Assembly (NCBI RefSeq): GCF_947488135.1
Contig: NZ_CANKYW010000008.1
Location: forward strand, 62,001-126,000
DNA: 64,000 nt
Direction of reading: 5' to 3'
From: an uncultured Marivita sp.
GTDB lineage: Bacteria; Pseudomonadota; Alphaproteobacteria; Rhodobacterales; Rhodobacteraceae
Shown: positions 46,297 to 54,996 of the stretch, piece after piece
Numbering within the stretch: the stretch's first letter is position 1
Layout of the letters: the number at the start of each line of letters is the position of its first letter
Translations under genes and position numbers: made by a program
Notes under the pieces: model-generated
Database searches by the model: none
The model's input: only the letters and a program-made list of their open reading frames with translations
What the model was told of the DNA's origin: nothing

Positions 46297-46666
46297 ACCC
46301 GACCGACGAGCTTCGTCGACTGATTTGACCCCGGGAAAGTCTGGCAGGACAGAATGCGGTTTCGTCCCGAGTTGACGCCGACGGCGCGCGCAAGCAGTCG
46401 TCAGTGGCGGTCGTTACATTCGAGTGTGACGGCATTTGCGACACTCCTGCGGAGTAAGGTCAAGGATACAAATGGTTACACTTCTCGCGGCCTTGTCAGG
46501 TTGCCTGATGCCAGGCCTCGCGTAAAAAGTCATGTGACCAAATCGAAGTCAGGGTTCTGTCATGACTGCTCTGCGAAACAATACGGTCGATCAAGTCTTC
46601 AAGCGGGCACCTGTCGGCACCCGGATCAAACTCATCTGACCAACCAGGCAAGGCGGAAGATAAGGC
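46297..46666. promoter_or_regulatory. 370-base regulatory gap before the cytochrome/oxidase operon
   Basis: No convincing gene is present; the longest open frame (46354-46674) has a composition unlike a real protein. The gap holds TACAAATGGTTACA at 46467-46480, a TACA-N6-TACA box like those at 43776-43820. It is about 190 bases before the first cytochrome gene, so the transcript probably has a long leader or the box acts at a distance. Confidence 0.5.
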
Positions 46667-47125
46667 ATGGATAAACTGACCGCGCTCATTGGAGCCGTTT
46701 TTATCGTCGGCGCGGGCTTTGCCGTTTGGCAGTTCGCTGGTTCAGGGAATACGGCAGTGGGCCACTCCATGACACCGCCGGACACGGGTGAGATCGCTGA
46801 AGGCGACCCGATTGTTCAGGTCCAACTACCTGACGACCTCTCGCAGCAGGCGGTGCTCGGAAAGACCATATTCGAGGCAAAGTGTTCTGAGTGTCATGGC
46901 GAAAATGCCGCCGGTCGCAACGGTATTGCGCCGCCTCTGGTGCACAAGATTTACGAACCAAGCCACCATTCGGACATGGCCTTTGTGTTGGCCGCCCAAA
47001 ACGGCGTGCGCGCGCATCACTGGAATTTCGGAAACATGCCAAGGATCGAGGGGCTGACCCAAGGGGACGTCAAGATGGTGGCCGCCTACGTTCGCGAATT
47101 GCAACGGGCAAATGGGATCAACTGA
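46667..47125 (+). CDS. Membrane-anchored mono-haem cytochrome c
   Basis: A 152-residue class I cytochrome c. The N-terminal hydrophobic stretch (LTALIGAVFIVGAGFAVWQF) has no evident cleavage site and probably anchors it. Haem is bound at CSECHG, and GNMPRIEGLT holds the likely axial Met. A His-rich KIYEPSHHSD lies between. First gene of the oxidase operon; its stop overlaps the next start (TGATG). It would pass electrons in the periplasm, perhaps from the multicopper oxidase side chain of the operon. Confidence 0.85.
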   Translation: MDKLTALIGAVFIVGAGFAVWQFAGSGNTAVGHSMTPPDTGEIAEGDPIVQVQLPDDLSQQAVLGKTIFEAKCSECHGENAAGRNGIAPPLVHKIYEPSHHSDMAFVLAAQNGVRAHHWNFGNMPRIEGLTQGDVKMVAAYVRELQRANGIN

Positions 47126-47454
47126 TGCGCTGGTCGAAGGCGAAGAGATGGGCTTTGTCGACCGTTTTCGGCCTTTTCGTCGTCCTGCTCGGTGTGCCCG
47201 AGGCACCCGCGTTTCCTGTCGAAGCGTCCTTGTCGCAAGACATACACCGTCATGATGATCTTGGCGCGTCGGGCGGCAAAGCCTCTGGCCACTGTCATCC
47301 GGGCCTGGATTGTTCTGTCCCGGCCGCATTGTTGCTTCAGCCGGGCGCGGTTTACGAGCCTCACTTCCTGAAGGCCGTCATGCAAGTCGGCGCGACCGAA
47401 CGAACCGAATTGCAGCCCAACAACGATCCTCCACCGCCCCGACGACGGGTCTGA
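47125..47454 (+). CDS. Small exported His/Cys protein, unknown
   Basis: A 109-residue protein starting at the TGATG overlap with the cytochrome stop. The N-terminus (WALSTVFGLFVVLLGVPEAPA) is a Sec signal. The mature part contains HRHDDLG, then SGHCHPGLDCSVPAALLLQP, with two Cys and four His in about 30 residues, and a Pro/Arg-rich tail. I do not recognise a family; DUF2946-like periplasmic proteins near copper genes have a comparable layout. Metal binding is plausible from composition only. Confidence 0.6.
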   Translation: MRWSKAKRWALSTVFGLFVVLLGVPEAPAFPVEASLSQDIHRHDDLGASGGKASGHCHPGLDCSVPAALLLQPGAVYEPHFLKAVMQVGATERTELQPNNDPPPPRRRV

Positions 47455-47497
47455 TTTCACATCGCTTGAAAAGCAGACCCAAAGTAGGATCGAAGAC

Positions 47498-48091
47498 ATG
47501 AAAAAGACAACTATCGCAGCGGCAGTGGTGATTGCCGGTACAGCGGTCACGGCATTCGCGCACAGCGGCGCGACCGGCATCGTCAAAGAACGCATGGACG
47601 CCATGCTGGCAATGGGGAAGGCGGTGAAAACCGTGGCGCCCATGATGCAAGGTGAAACGCCTTACGACGCAGAGACCGTGCGTGACGCTGCGCGCCTGTT
47701 CCAGCAGCACGCAGGTGAGAGCATGACGAGACTGTTCCCCGAAGGCACCGGGGGCGCGCCCTCGGAAGCCAAAAACGAGGTTTGGACCGAATGGGACCGC
47801 TTCGCAGCGTTGGCGACCCAGCTTGAGGAATATTCCGAAGGCTTGGAACGCGCGGCCGGAAACGGGTTGGGCGGCATGAACGGCAATGCCTCAATGGGTG
47901 GCGCGACGATGATGGGTGGCGGATCCATGATGGGAAGCGCCAACGGCATGATGGGCGGAAGCACGATGATGGGTGGCAGTAACATGATGGATGCTGCCGC
48001 CATTGCCGAAATGCCCGCCGACGCGGCGTTTGCGATGACGACGCAGGTTTGTTCCACGTGTCATGAACGCTTCCGGGCGGAAAAAGACTGA
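47498..48091 (+). CDS. Cytochrome c'-like protein with Met-rich insert
   Basis: A 197-residue exported protein. The signal ends at AFAHS. The four-helix cytochrome c' core (GIVKERMDAMLAMGKAVKTV; FPEGTGGAPSEAKNEVW) ends with the haem motif CSTCHERFR at residues 185-189. Residues 127-164 form an insert of MMGG-type repeats with 12 Met, before the last helix. Ordinary cytochrome c' lacks it. Met arrays of this kind bind Cu(I) in other proteins; so it may collect copper near the oxidase (inference). Confidence 0.82.
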   Translation: MKKTTIAAAVVIAGTAVTAFAHSGATGIVKERMDAMLAMGKAVKTVAPMMQGETPYDAETVRDAARLFQQHAGESMTRLFPEGTGGAPSEAKNEVWTEWDRFAALATQLEEYSEGLERAAGNGLGGMNGNASMGGATMMGGGSMMGSANGMMGGSTMMGGSNMMDAAAIAEMPADAAFAMTTQVCSTCHERFRAEKD

Positions 48092-48093
48092 CC

Positions 48094-49011
48094 ATGCGAC
48101 GGTTCTTGACGTTCGTCAGCGGGATCGCCGTTCTGGGCGCGGCCGGTCTCGGGGCGGTGATCGCCTGGCCGGTCGGCAGTGCGGTGACCCCGATCACGAT
48201 GCAGGGCAATGTCGACCGGGGCGCGTATCTGGCGCGCGCCAGTGGGTGTATTGCCTGCCATACCAACTTTGAAACGGGAGGCGCGCCACTTGCCGGAGGC
48301 GCGCCGCTCGAAACCCCCTTCGGAACATTCTACCCTTCCAATCTGACAACCGACCCAGAACATGGCATGGGCGACTGGACGGCAGAGCAATTCGCGAAAG
48401 CCGTCCGGCAGGGTATCGGTCCGGATGGAACCCCGTACTACCCGTCCTTCCCATACACGTTTTACGCGGATTTCTCGGATCAGGATGTCGCGGATCTCTG
48501 GGCGGCGTTTCAAACGGTGCCGCCCGTAGCGGAACCTGCTTTGAACCACGGTGTCGGCTTTCCGTTCGACCAACGCTGGGGACTCAAGCTCTGGCGGGCC
48601 GCATTCTTCTACGATCCGAAGACCGAACCGGTTGCGGGTCGAAGCGATCTTTGGAACCGCGGACGGGAATTGGTGCGCGGCGCAGCGCATTGCGGCGCGT
48701 GCCACACACCCCGGAACCTCGCGGGCGGGCGCGACATCGGTGCCTCCTTTGCCGGCAACGACCAACTCCCGGGTGGAAGCAAGGCACCTTCGATACGTCC
48801 GAAAGACCTCGAGGCTAAAGACTGGACGGTTTCAAATCTCGCTTATGCCTTGCAAACCGGCATTACACCGTCGGGTGACGCCTTCAGCGGCAGCATGGCT
48901 GAGGTCGTTCGAGAGGGAACCCGGTTTCTGACGGCTGACGACCGCCAGGCAATGGCGCTTTTCCTGCTGGATAAAGACACGGTCGAGGCCGCAGAGGCCC
49001 GGTCGAACTAA
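48094..49011 (+). CDS. Di-haem cytochrome c
   Basis: A 305-residue protein with an N-terminal span (FVSGIAVLGAAGLGAVIAW) and two haem sites, CIACHT near residue 55 and CGACHT near residue 207, each in its own cytochrome domain. YPSFPYTFYADFSDQDVADLW is typical of the cytochrome subunit of periplasmic dehydrogenases (for example alcohol or aldehyde dehydrogenase gamma subunits), though no dehydrogenase gene is here. It begins 2 bases after the previous stop, so it is cotranscribed. Confidence 0.85.
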   Translation: MRRFLTFVSGIAVLGAAGLGAVIAWPVGSAVTPITMQGNVDRGAYLARASGCIACHTNFETGGAPLAGGAPLETPFGTFYPSNLTTDPEHGMGDWTAEQFAKAVRQGIGPDGTPYYPSFPYTFYADFSDQDVADLWAAFQTVPPVAEPALNHGVGFPFDQRWGLKLWRAAFFYDPKTEPVAGRSDLWNRGRELVRGAAHCGACHTPRNLAGGRDIGASFAGNDQLPGGSKAPSIRPKDLEAKDWTVSNLAYALQTGITPSGDAFSGSMAEVVREGTRFLTADDRQAMALFLLDKDTVEAAEARSN

Positions 49012-49055
49012 ATTCACGCGGGGGCGCTGAGCCCTCGCATTCTCAAGGACGAAAA

Positions 49056-50450
49056 ATGAAACAAACACGTCGGGAATTCTTGCGCCATGCATCACTAGCG
49101 ACCTGCGCGGTGGCGATCCCGCGGTCGGCTTATGCAGAGGCCCCTTTCGAGGATGTGGTTGCCAAGGTTGCACGTCGACAGCTTCTTCCGGACAGCTACC
49201 CGGAAACAGAGATCTGGGGCTATGGCGGCCTTGTCCCGGCCCCGGAAATCCGGGTCGCACAGGGTGATCGGGTGCGTCGTCGGTTCCGCAATGAGGTCCC
49301 GGATCCCAGTTCGGTTCATTGGCATGGAATCCGGATCGACAACGCGATGGATGGCGTCTCCGGGCTGACACAAGAGGCCGTGGGGACAGGTGAGACCTTC
49401 GACTACGATTTCATCGCACCGGACGCCGGCACCTATTGGTACCACGCGCATAATCGCTCATACGAGCAGGTCGCACGTGGTTTGCGCGGTGCTTTGATCG
49501 TTGAAGAGGCCGATAAGCCGGACATCGACCGAGAGGAAGTTCTTGTTCTTGAGGACTGGTTGCTCGACCCGGAAAGTGGGCAGCTGTTCGACAATTTCGA
49601 TCAACCCATGATGATGAGCCACGGGGGGCGCATCGGCAACTTCATCACGGTGAACGGGCGCTTTGATCTGACCTTGCCCGCAAAGCGCAACGAACGCATC
49701 CGGTTGCGCGTCATCAACGCGGCGAGCGCGCGGATATTCCCGCTGCGGCTTTCCGGGATGAGCGGCTGGACGATGGCGTTAGATGGAATGCCGATCGGTC
49801 AACCCCAGCCGGTTGACGGCGAGGTGATCCTCGGCCCTGCACAGCGCGTGGATTTGATTGTCGATGTGACCGAGGACGAAGGCGGCACCGCCCAATTGCT
49901 TCGCATCGGCGATGACGATCAACTGACCCCGCTAGTACGGTTAAGCGTTGACGGCACAGCCAGCTCTGTTTCGAGGGACACGCCATCGCCGCTGCCGCCC
50001 AATCCCGCCGCACACACCCCAGACCTTTCCGAAGCGCGTGATCTGCGGCTAGTCATGTCCGGTGGGGCAATGGGGCGAATGCAGTCGGCATTGCTCGGTG
50101 GGGAACGGCTTGGCTTCCGCCAGCTTGCGCAAGCGGGAAAGTTCTGGGCTTTGAATGACGTCGCCGAAATGACGGACACACCATTGGCCGATCTATCGCT
50201 GAACGAACCGGTGCGCCTGAAGATCGAGAACCAGACGGTTTTCCCACATGCGATGCACCTGCACGGCATGCATTTCCGCGAGGTGCGCCCGGACGGCGCG
50301 TTCGGGCCAATGCGGGACACGATCCTGTTGGGTGGCAACGAGTCCCGAGAGATTGCCTTCATAGCCGACAATCCCGGCAAGTGGCTGTTCCATTGTCACA
50401 TGCTCAGCCACGCAGCGTCCGGCATGACAACCTGGCTGCGTGTGACATGA
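49056..50450 (+). CDS. Multicopper oxidase (CueO/PcoA-like), Tat-exported
   Basis: A 464-residue oxidase. RREFLRHASLATCAVAIP gives a Tat-type signal. All four copper-ligand boxes are intact: HWHGIRID, WYHAHNRS, HAMHLHGMHF and HCHMLSHAASGM (type 1 Cys plus axial Met). It would oxidise Cu(I) to the less permeant Cu(II) with O2, or pass electrons to the neighbouring cytochromes. It lacks the long Met-rich helix of CueO; Met-rich segments are instead found in separate proteins of the island. Its stop overlaps the next cytochrome start (ATGA). Confidence 0.9.
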   Translation: MKQTRREFLRHASLATCAVAIPRSAYAEAPFEDVVAKVARRQLLPDSYPETEIWGYGGLVPAPEIRVAQGDRVRRRFRNEVPDPSSVHWHGIRIDNAMDGVSGLTQEAVGTGETFDYDFIAPDAGTYWYHAHNRSYEQVARGLRGALIVEEADKPDIDREEVLVLEDWLLDPESGQLFDNFDQPMMMSHGGRIGNFITVNGRFDLTLPAKRNERIRLRVINAASARIFPLRLSGMSGWTMALDGMPIGQPQPVDGEVILGPAQRVDLIVDVTEDEGGTAQLLRIGDDDQLTPLVRLSVDGTASSVSRDTPSPLPPNPAAHTPDLSEARDLRLVMSGGAMGRMQSALLGGERLGFRQLAQAGKFWALNDVAEMTDTPLADLSLNEPVRLKIENQTVFPHAMHLHGMHFREVRPDGAFGPMRDTILLGGNESREIAFIADNPGKWLFHCHMLSHAASGMTTWLRVT

Positions 50451-50929
50451 AGTATCTCTTTTGGTCAATGCCGCTCACGGTCGTCGCAGCCGCTTTCACG
50501 TATTGGCTCTCGACCAATGCCTTATTGAATGGTGGCAGCGCGACTGATGCGGACAGCTACGACATTGAAGAAGGCGCGCTGCTATACGCAGAGAACTGCG
50601 CGTCTTGTCATGGAGCAGATCTGGAAGGCCAGCCAGATTGGCGAACGCCCGGTGCGGATGGGCGCCTGCCAGCGCCACCGCATGATGAGACGGGTCACAC
50701 CTGGCATCATCCTGACAGCCTGCTTTTCGACTACACAAAACTGGGGGGTGCGGCGCTTCTGGCGCGTCAGGGCGTCGAATACGACAGTGGAATGCCGGGT
50801 TTCGGAGACGTGCTGACGGACCAGGAAATTCACAACATCCTGGCCTTCATCCGGTCCACCTGGCCGGACCGCGTTCGCGAAGTTCAGGCAGCACGGACAG
50901 ACGCCGACAGACAACGAGGAGATAACTAA
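50447..50929 (+). CDS. Membrane-anchored cytochrome c
   Basis: A 160-residue cytochrome c with an N-terminal anchor (YLFWSMPLTVVAAAFTYWLS), haem motif CASCHGADLEG and a likely axial Met in SGMPGFGDVLTDQEI, followed by the usual C-terminal helix. His-containing GHTWHHPD resembles the loop of the first cytochrome in this operon. It overlaps the oxidase stop by ATGA, the tightest coupling in the operon, making it the best candidate partner of the multicopper oxidase. Confidence 0.87.
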   Translation: MKYLFWSMPLTVVAAAFTYWLSTNALLNGGSATDADSYDIEEGALLYAENCASCHGADLEGQPDWRTPGADGRLPAPPHDETGHTWHHPDSLLFDYTKLGGAALLARQGVEYDSGMPGFGDVLTDQEIHNILAFIRSTWPDRVREVQAARTDADRQRGDN

Positions 50930-50930
50930 G

Positions 50931-51662
50931 ATGCGTTTCAGACAAGCATTCACGACAGTGGCGATAGCTGCCCTGCTTCCGATACCGGCAATCGCCGACG
51001 AACTGTCAGAGGCTCGGGTCAAGGAGCTCGTGCTCGAGGCAATCCGCGAGAATCCCGAGATTGTCATGGAGGCCGTGGCAATCCTTGAGCAACGGCAGGC
51101 GCAAGCGCAGGAGCTCAGCCAGGCCCAGGTTCTGAAGGACCAGCGCGATCTGATCGAGAACGATCCGAATGCGCCGGTTCTCGGCAACCCGGAAGGTGAC
51201 GTCACCGTGGTGGAATTCTTCGATTACAACTGTCCCTATTGTCGCCGGGTCAAGCCCGAGGTGCGTGCCTTGATCGAAGACGATCCCGACATTCGGCTTG
51301 TTTACCGTGAGTGGCCCATTCTCGGAGATGGATCGGTGTTCGCCGCCAAAGCGGCTTTGGCGGCCCGCAAACAGGACAAGTACGAAGAGTTCCACTGGGC
51401 CATGATGGGGCTGCAAGGGCGTGCCGAAGAAGTTTCCGTGCTACGCGTTGCCGAGGAGATCGGCCTTGATGTCGCGCAGTTGCGCAAGGACATGGAGGCT
51501 CCGGAGGTTGCAGAGCACATCGCGACTTCCATGCAACTGACGCAAGCCTTGGGGTTTAATGGCACGCCGTCTTTCGTGATCGGCGATGCGCTCGTTCCGG
51601 GCTTCGTGGAAAAGGCGCAGCTGGCCGATCTGGTCGAGAATGCCCGTAAGACCGAAGATTGA
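50931..51662 (+). CDS. DsbA-family periplasmic thiol oxidoreductase (ScsC-like)
   Basis: A 243-residue exported thioredoxin-fold protein. The signal (FTTVAIAALLPIPAIA) is followed by an extended N-terminal helix (VKELVLEAIRENPEIVMEAV) like the oligomerisation stalk of ScsC, then FFDYNCPYCRRVKPEV with the CPYC active site and the cis-Pro loop NGTPSFVIG. ScsC-type proteins protect periplasmic thiols against copper, which suits this place at the operon end. It is 1 base after the cytochrome stop. Confidence 0.88.
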   Translation: MRFRQAFTTVAIAALLPIPAIADELSEARVKELVLEAIRENPEIVMEAVAILEQRQAQAQELSQAQVLKDQRDLIENDPNAPVLGNPEGDVTVVEFFDYNCPYCRRVKPEVRALIEDDPDIRLVYREWPILGDGSVFAAKAALAARKQDKYEEFHWAMMGLQGRAEEVSVLRVAEEIGLDVAQLRKDMEAPEVAEHIATSMQLTQALGFNGTPSFVIGDALVPGFVEKAQLADLVENARKTED

Positions 51663-51671
51663 ACTGGTGTT

Positions 51672-51697
51672 CCCGGACCACATTTGGGTGGTCCGGG
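51672..51697. terminator. Bidirectional terminator between dsbA-like gene and copZ
   Basis: CCCGGACCAC (51672-51681) pairs perfectly with GTGGTCCGGG (51688-51697), a 10-bp stem with a 6-base loop, in the gap between convergent genes. Confidence 0.65.
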
Positions 51698-51703
51698 ATT
51701 GCA

Positions 51704-51913
51704 TTAAGCGATTACCGGATCGGCGTCGTAGCCTGCGCCCTTGATGGCGGCTTTCAGTTGATCCGCCGTTAGCGCGCTGTCGACACGAACTTGTCGTTCG
51801 GAAAGGTCGCATTCTACGGCTGCTTGCGGATCTGCGTTTTTCACCGCGCTTTCGATGGTAGCGGTGCAGTGCCCACAGCTCATGTTCGGAACGCTGAATT
51901 TCACCTGAATCAC
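51704..51913 (-). CDS. copZ: Copper chaperone (HMA domain)
   Basis: A 69-residue single heavy-metal-associated domain. PNMSCGHCTATIES carries the CxxC Cu(I) site near residue 13, and the rest follows the ferredoxin-like beta-alpha-beta pattern (ECDLSERQVRVDSAL; IKGAGYDADPV). It would carry Cu(I) to CopA in the cytoplasm. Divergent from copA, with its own CueR-type promoter. Confidence 0.92.
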   Translation of the reverse strand: MIQVKFSVPNMSCGHCTATIESAVKNADPQAAVECDLSERQVRVDSALTADQLKAAIKGAGYDADPVIA

Positions 51914-51937
51914 TCCTTGGTCTTGGTGTCTGTCACC

Positions 51938-51968
51938 GACTTGGGGATTCCCCCTACTGGAAGGTCAA
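51938..51968 (-). promoter_or_regulatory. CueR-type promoter of copZ
   Basis: On the minus strand TTGACC (51968-51963) is followed by a 19-base spacer beginning TTCCAGTAG and then CAAGTC (51943-51938). The spacer is nearly the same as at 42594-42612, differing at two bases in the right half-dyad, so the dyad is weaker here. The -10 is poor, as expected for a promoter that needs CueR. Confidence 0.65.
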
Positions 51969-51992
51969 GTCGGAAAAACTTGAATTGACCCG

Positions 51993-52023
51993 TTGACCTT
52001 CCAGTTGCTGGAAGGACCATATT
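51993..52023 (+). promoter_or_regulatory. CueR-type promoter of copA
   Basis: TTGACC (51993-51998), 19-base spacer, CATATT (52018-52023). The dyad CCTTCCAG-TTG-CTGGAAGG (51997-52015) is perfect over 8+8 bases. This is the canonical CueR copA promoter layout. The copA ATG is 32 bases after the -10, preceded by AGGTGG. Confidence 0.88.
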
Positions 52024-52054
52024 CCGCTTAGAACGGAATTACAGGTGGTAAAAC

Positions 52055-54565
52055 ATGTCCTACCCGAAAGAGATCACCTTGCCGATCGACGGCATGACCT
52101 GTGCGTCATGTGTCGGTAGGGTCGACCGCGCATTGGCCGCTCTTGAAGGCGTGTCGGATTTATCGGTCAACCTCGCCACGGAAAACGCGCGGTTGCGCGT
52201 GGACGGACCCGAACGCATCTCCAAGATCATCGAGACAGTTTCAGCACTCGGATACCCGCCACGCACGGCAAAGGCCGATTTTACGGTCGAGGCGATGTCC
52301 TGCGCCTCCTGTGTCGGTCGCGTCGACAAGGCGCTGGCAGCGGTGCCGGGCGTTATCGACGTAAACGTCAACCTCGCCTCCGAAACGGCGACGGTGGTTT
52401 ATGTCGAAGGTCTTGTCACGACATCTGATCTGATCGAAGCCAGTGGCGCGGCGGGGTATCCGGCGAAAATTGCAACGGCGCACTCGGGCGACGACAGGGT
52501 CGCGCGAAAGGAACAGGAAGCGCATGCCCTTTCCAGGCGTGTCATCCTTGCGGCCATCCTCGCCCTGCCGGTCTTTCTGATCGAGATGGGCGGTCACATG
52601 ATCCCGGCCGTTCACATGCTGATCGAAACCACGATTGGCCAGCAGACAAGTTGGCTGCTTCAATTCGTGCTGACGACCGTCGTTCTGATCGGCCCGGGCC
52701 GGACGTTTTACACCAAGGGGTTCCCGGCTCTTTTCCGCGGCGCCCCCGACATGAACAGCCTTGTCGCGGTCGGCACCGGGGCTGCCTATCTCTATTCCGT
52801 TGTCGCCACGTTCCTGCCCTCTGTTCTGCCGGACACATTGCGCGCCGTCTATTTCGAGGCGGCAGCGGTCATCGTCGTTCTGATTTTGCTGGGCCGGTTT
52901 CTTGAAGCCCGCGCAAAAGGGCGAACGGGTGCTGCAATCCAGAAGTTGCTGGGGCTTCAGGCCCGCACGGCCCGCGTGATGCGGGATGGTGAAAGCATTG
53001 AGATCGACATCGACGCCTTGGTTCAGGGGGACATCGTGATCGTGCGTCCCGGTGAACGCATCGCTGTCGATGGTGTCGTGACCGAAGGCAGCAGCCATGT
53101 CGATGAAAGCATGCTGACGGGCGAACCGATCCCGGCTGAAAAGGCCGTTGGTGATCCGGTGACGGGCGGAACCGTCAATGGTGCCGGAAGCCTGCACTTC
53201 CGCGCCACCCGCGTGGGCGCCGACACGACCCTTGCCCAGATCATCCGGATGGTCGAAGAGGCTCAAGGCGCCAAGCTGCCGATCCAGGGTCTGGTCGACC
53301 GGATAACTCTGTGGTTCGTCCCGGCGGTCATGGCGATTGCGACTGCGACGGTCCTGGTCTGGCTCGTCGTCGGGCCCGATCCGGCGCTGACGATGGCGCT
53401 CATTGCCGGAGTTTCGGTGCTGATCATCGCGTGTCCCTGCGCGATGGGGCTTGCGACGCCGACCTCGATCATGGTGGGCACCGGGCGGGCGGCGGAGATG
53501 GGCGTCCTGTTCCGCAAGGGCGATGCGTTGCAGCAACTTGGCACTGTCGATGTCGTCGCGCTGGACAAGACCGGAACGGTGACCGAAGGACGACCCGCCC
53601 TGACCGACCTTGTGCTTGCCGAAGGCTGCGATCGCGAAACGACGCTTGCAAAGATCGCCGCAGTGGAAGCTCTTTCAGAGCATCCCGTCGCCGATGCCAT
53701 CGTCCGTGCCGCCCGCGCCGAAGGCGCGCCGTCGCTCGACGCCGAGGGATTTCAATCGGTGACAGGCTACGGCGTCCGTGCCGTGGTGAACGGTGCGACG
53801 GTTCTGGTCGGTGCCGATCGTTACATGACGCGCGAAGATGTCGACATCTCGGCATTGGCGCATGAGGAGACGCAGATCGCCAGCAAGGGCAGGACCGCGC
53901 TTTACGCGGCCATCGACGGGCGACTTGCCGCCGTCATCGGTGTCGCCGACCCGGTCAAACCCGCAAGCCGCGCGGCCATTGCAGCGCTGCATGAAAAGGG
54001 CTTTTCGGTTGCGATGATCACCGGAGACAAACGCGAAACCGCCGAAGCCATCGCCCGCGAAACCGGGATCGATCACGTGGTCGCTGGCGTGTTGCCTGAC
54101 GGAAAAGTCGCGGCACTGGACGCGTTGCGCGAGGGTGGCAAGCGCATTGCGTTTGTCGGGGACGGGATCAACGACGCCCCTGCGCTTGCCCATGCGGATG
54201 TCGGCATTGCCATCGGAACCGGTACCGACGTGGCCATCGAATCCGCAGATGTTGTCCTGATGTCGGGCGATCTGCGCGGCGTGGTCAATGCCTTCGAGGT
54301 ATCGCGCCGGACCATGCGCAATATTCGGCAAAACCTGTTCTGGGCCTTTGCCTACAACGTGGCGCTTATCCCGGTGGCGGCCGGGGTGCTTTACCCTGCG
54401 TTCGGGCTGCTTCTGTCACCCATCCTCGCGGCAGGTGCGATGGCACTGTCTTCGGTGTTCGTGCTGACCAACGCCCTGCGCCTGCGAAGCATCGCCCCGG
54501 CAATGGACGAACAACGCGCGGTTCCCAAAGCTCGCGCTGCCGCAACGCCCGCCCCAGCCGAATAA
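52055..54565 (+). CDS. copA: Cu(I)-exporting P1B-type ATPase
   Basis: An 836-residue copper pump. Two N-terminal HMA domains have GMTCASC and AMSCASC. The membrane copper site is [11 protein letters not shown] (CPC). Actuator MLTGEPIP, phosphorylation DKTGTVTEG, the SEHPVADAI His-Pro motif of the nucleotide domain and [11 protein letters not shown] are intact, with MxxSS-like [17 protein letters not shown] in the last span. It exports cytoplasmic Cu(I) with ATP. Controlled by the adjacent cueR product through the dyad upstream. Confidence 0.96.
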   Translation: MSYPKEITLPIDGMTCASCVGRVDRALAALEGVSDLSVNLATENARLRVDGPERISKIIETVSALGYPPRTAKADFTVEAMSCASCVGRVDKALAAVPGVIDVNVNLASETATVVYVEGLVTTSDLIEASGAAGYPAKIATAHSGDDRVARKEQEAHALSRRVILAAILALPVFLIEMGGHMIPAVHMLIETTIGQQTSWLLQFVLTTVVLIGPGRTFYTKGFPALFRGAPDMNSLVAVGTGAAYLYSVVATFLPSVLPDTLRAVYFEAAAVIVVLILLGRFLEARAKGRTGAAIQKLLGLQARTARVMRDGESIEIDIDALVQGDIVIVRPGERIAVDGVVTEGSSHVDESMLTGEPIPAEKAVGDPVTGGTVNGAGSLHFRATRVGADTTLAQIIRMVEEAQGAKLPIQGLVDRITLWFVPAVMAIATATVLVWLVVGPDPALTMALIAGVSVLIIACPCAMGLATPTSIMVGTGRAAEMGVLFRKGDALQQLGTVDVVALDKTGTVTEGRPALTDLVLAEGCDRETTLAKIAAVEALSEHPVADAIVRAARAEGAPSLDAEGFQSVTGYGVRAVVNGATVLVGADRYMTREDVDISALAHEETQIASKGRTALYAAIDGRLAAVIGVADPVKPASRAAIAALHEKGFSVAMITGDKRETAEAIARETGIDHVVAGVLPDGKVAALDALREGGKRIAFVGDGINDAPALAHADVGIAIGTGTDVAIESADVVLMSGDLRGVVNAFEVSRRTMRNIRQNLFWAFAYNVALIPVAAGVLYPAFGLLLSPILAAGAMALSSVFVLTNALRLRSIAPAMDEQRAVPKARAAATPAPAE

Positions 54566-54577
54566 AGGAGGTTCGAC

Positions 54578-54976
54578 ATGAATATCGGAGACGTCGCGCG
54601 CAATTCGGGCGTGCCCGCCAAGACAATCCGCTACTACGAGGAAATCGGGCTGATCCACCCCAACCGGAGCGAAAACGGCTATCGTGACTTCACCGAGACC
54701 CACATGCACAAGTTGGCTTTTCTGGGCCGTGCGCGCGCCCTGGGCTTCTCGATCGAGGATTGCAGGACGCTGTTGGCGCTCTACGAAAATGAGAACCGGG
54801 AAAGCATGCAGGTCAAGGCGGTCGCGGAGGAGCATCTCCGCCAGATCGACGAGAAGATCGCAAAGCTTCAATCCATGCGCGCGACGCTTTCCGAACTTGT
54901 GGACAAATGTGCCGGAGATCACCGACCTGATTGCCCAATACTCGCGGATCTCTCGCCGGTGGGGATGTCCGAATAA
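54578..54976 (+). CDS. cueR: Cu(I)-responsive MerR-family activator
   Basis: A 132-residue MerR regulator. The winged helix is MNIGDVARNSGVPAKTIRYY..., followed by the dimerisation helix and the metal loop CAGDHRPDC, two Cys eight residues apart as Cys112/Cys120 of CueR, which selects Cu(I)/Ag(I)/Au(I). It starts 12 bases after copA, so it is autoregulated through the copA promoter. Four matching dyads lie in this window. Confidence 0.94.
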   Translation: MNIGDVARNSGVPAKTIRYYEEIGLIHPNRSENGYRDFTETHMHKLAFLGRARALGFSIEDCRTLLALYENENRESMQVKAVAEEHLRQIDEKIAKLQSMRATLSELVDKCAGDHRPDCPILADLSPVGMSE

Positions 54977-54996
54977 ACGGGCCGGTTCGGTGCGCC

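Noticed and set aside
46354-46674. Possible 106-residue gene in the gap before the cytochrome operon
   Set aside because: No ribosome site, Ser/Arg-rich composition, and it covers the TACA-N6-TACA box.
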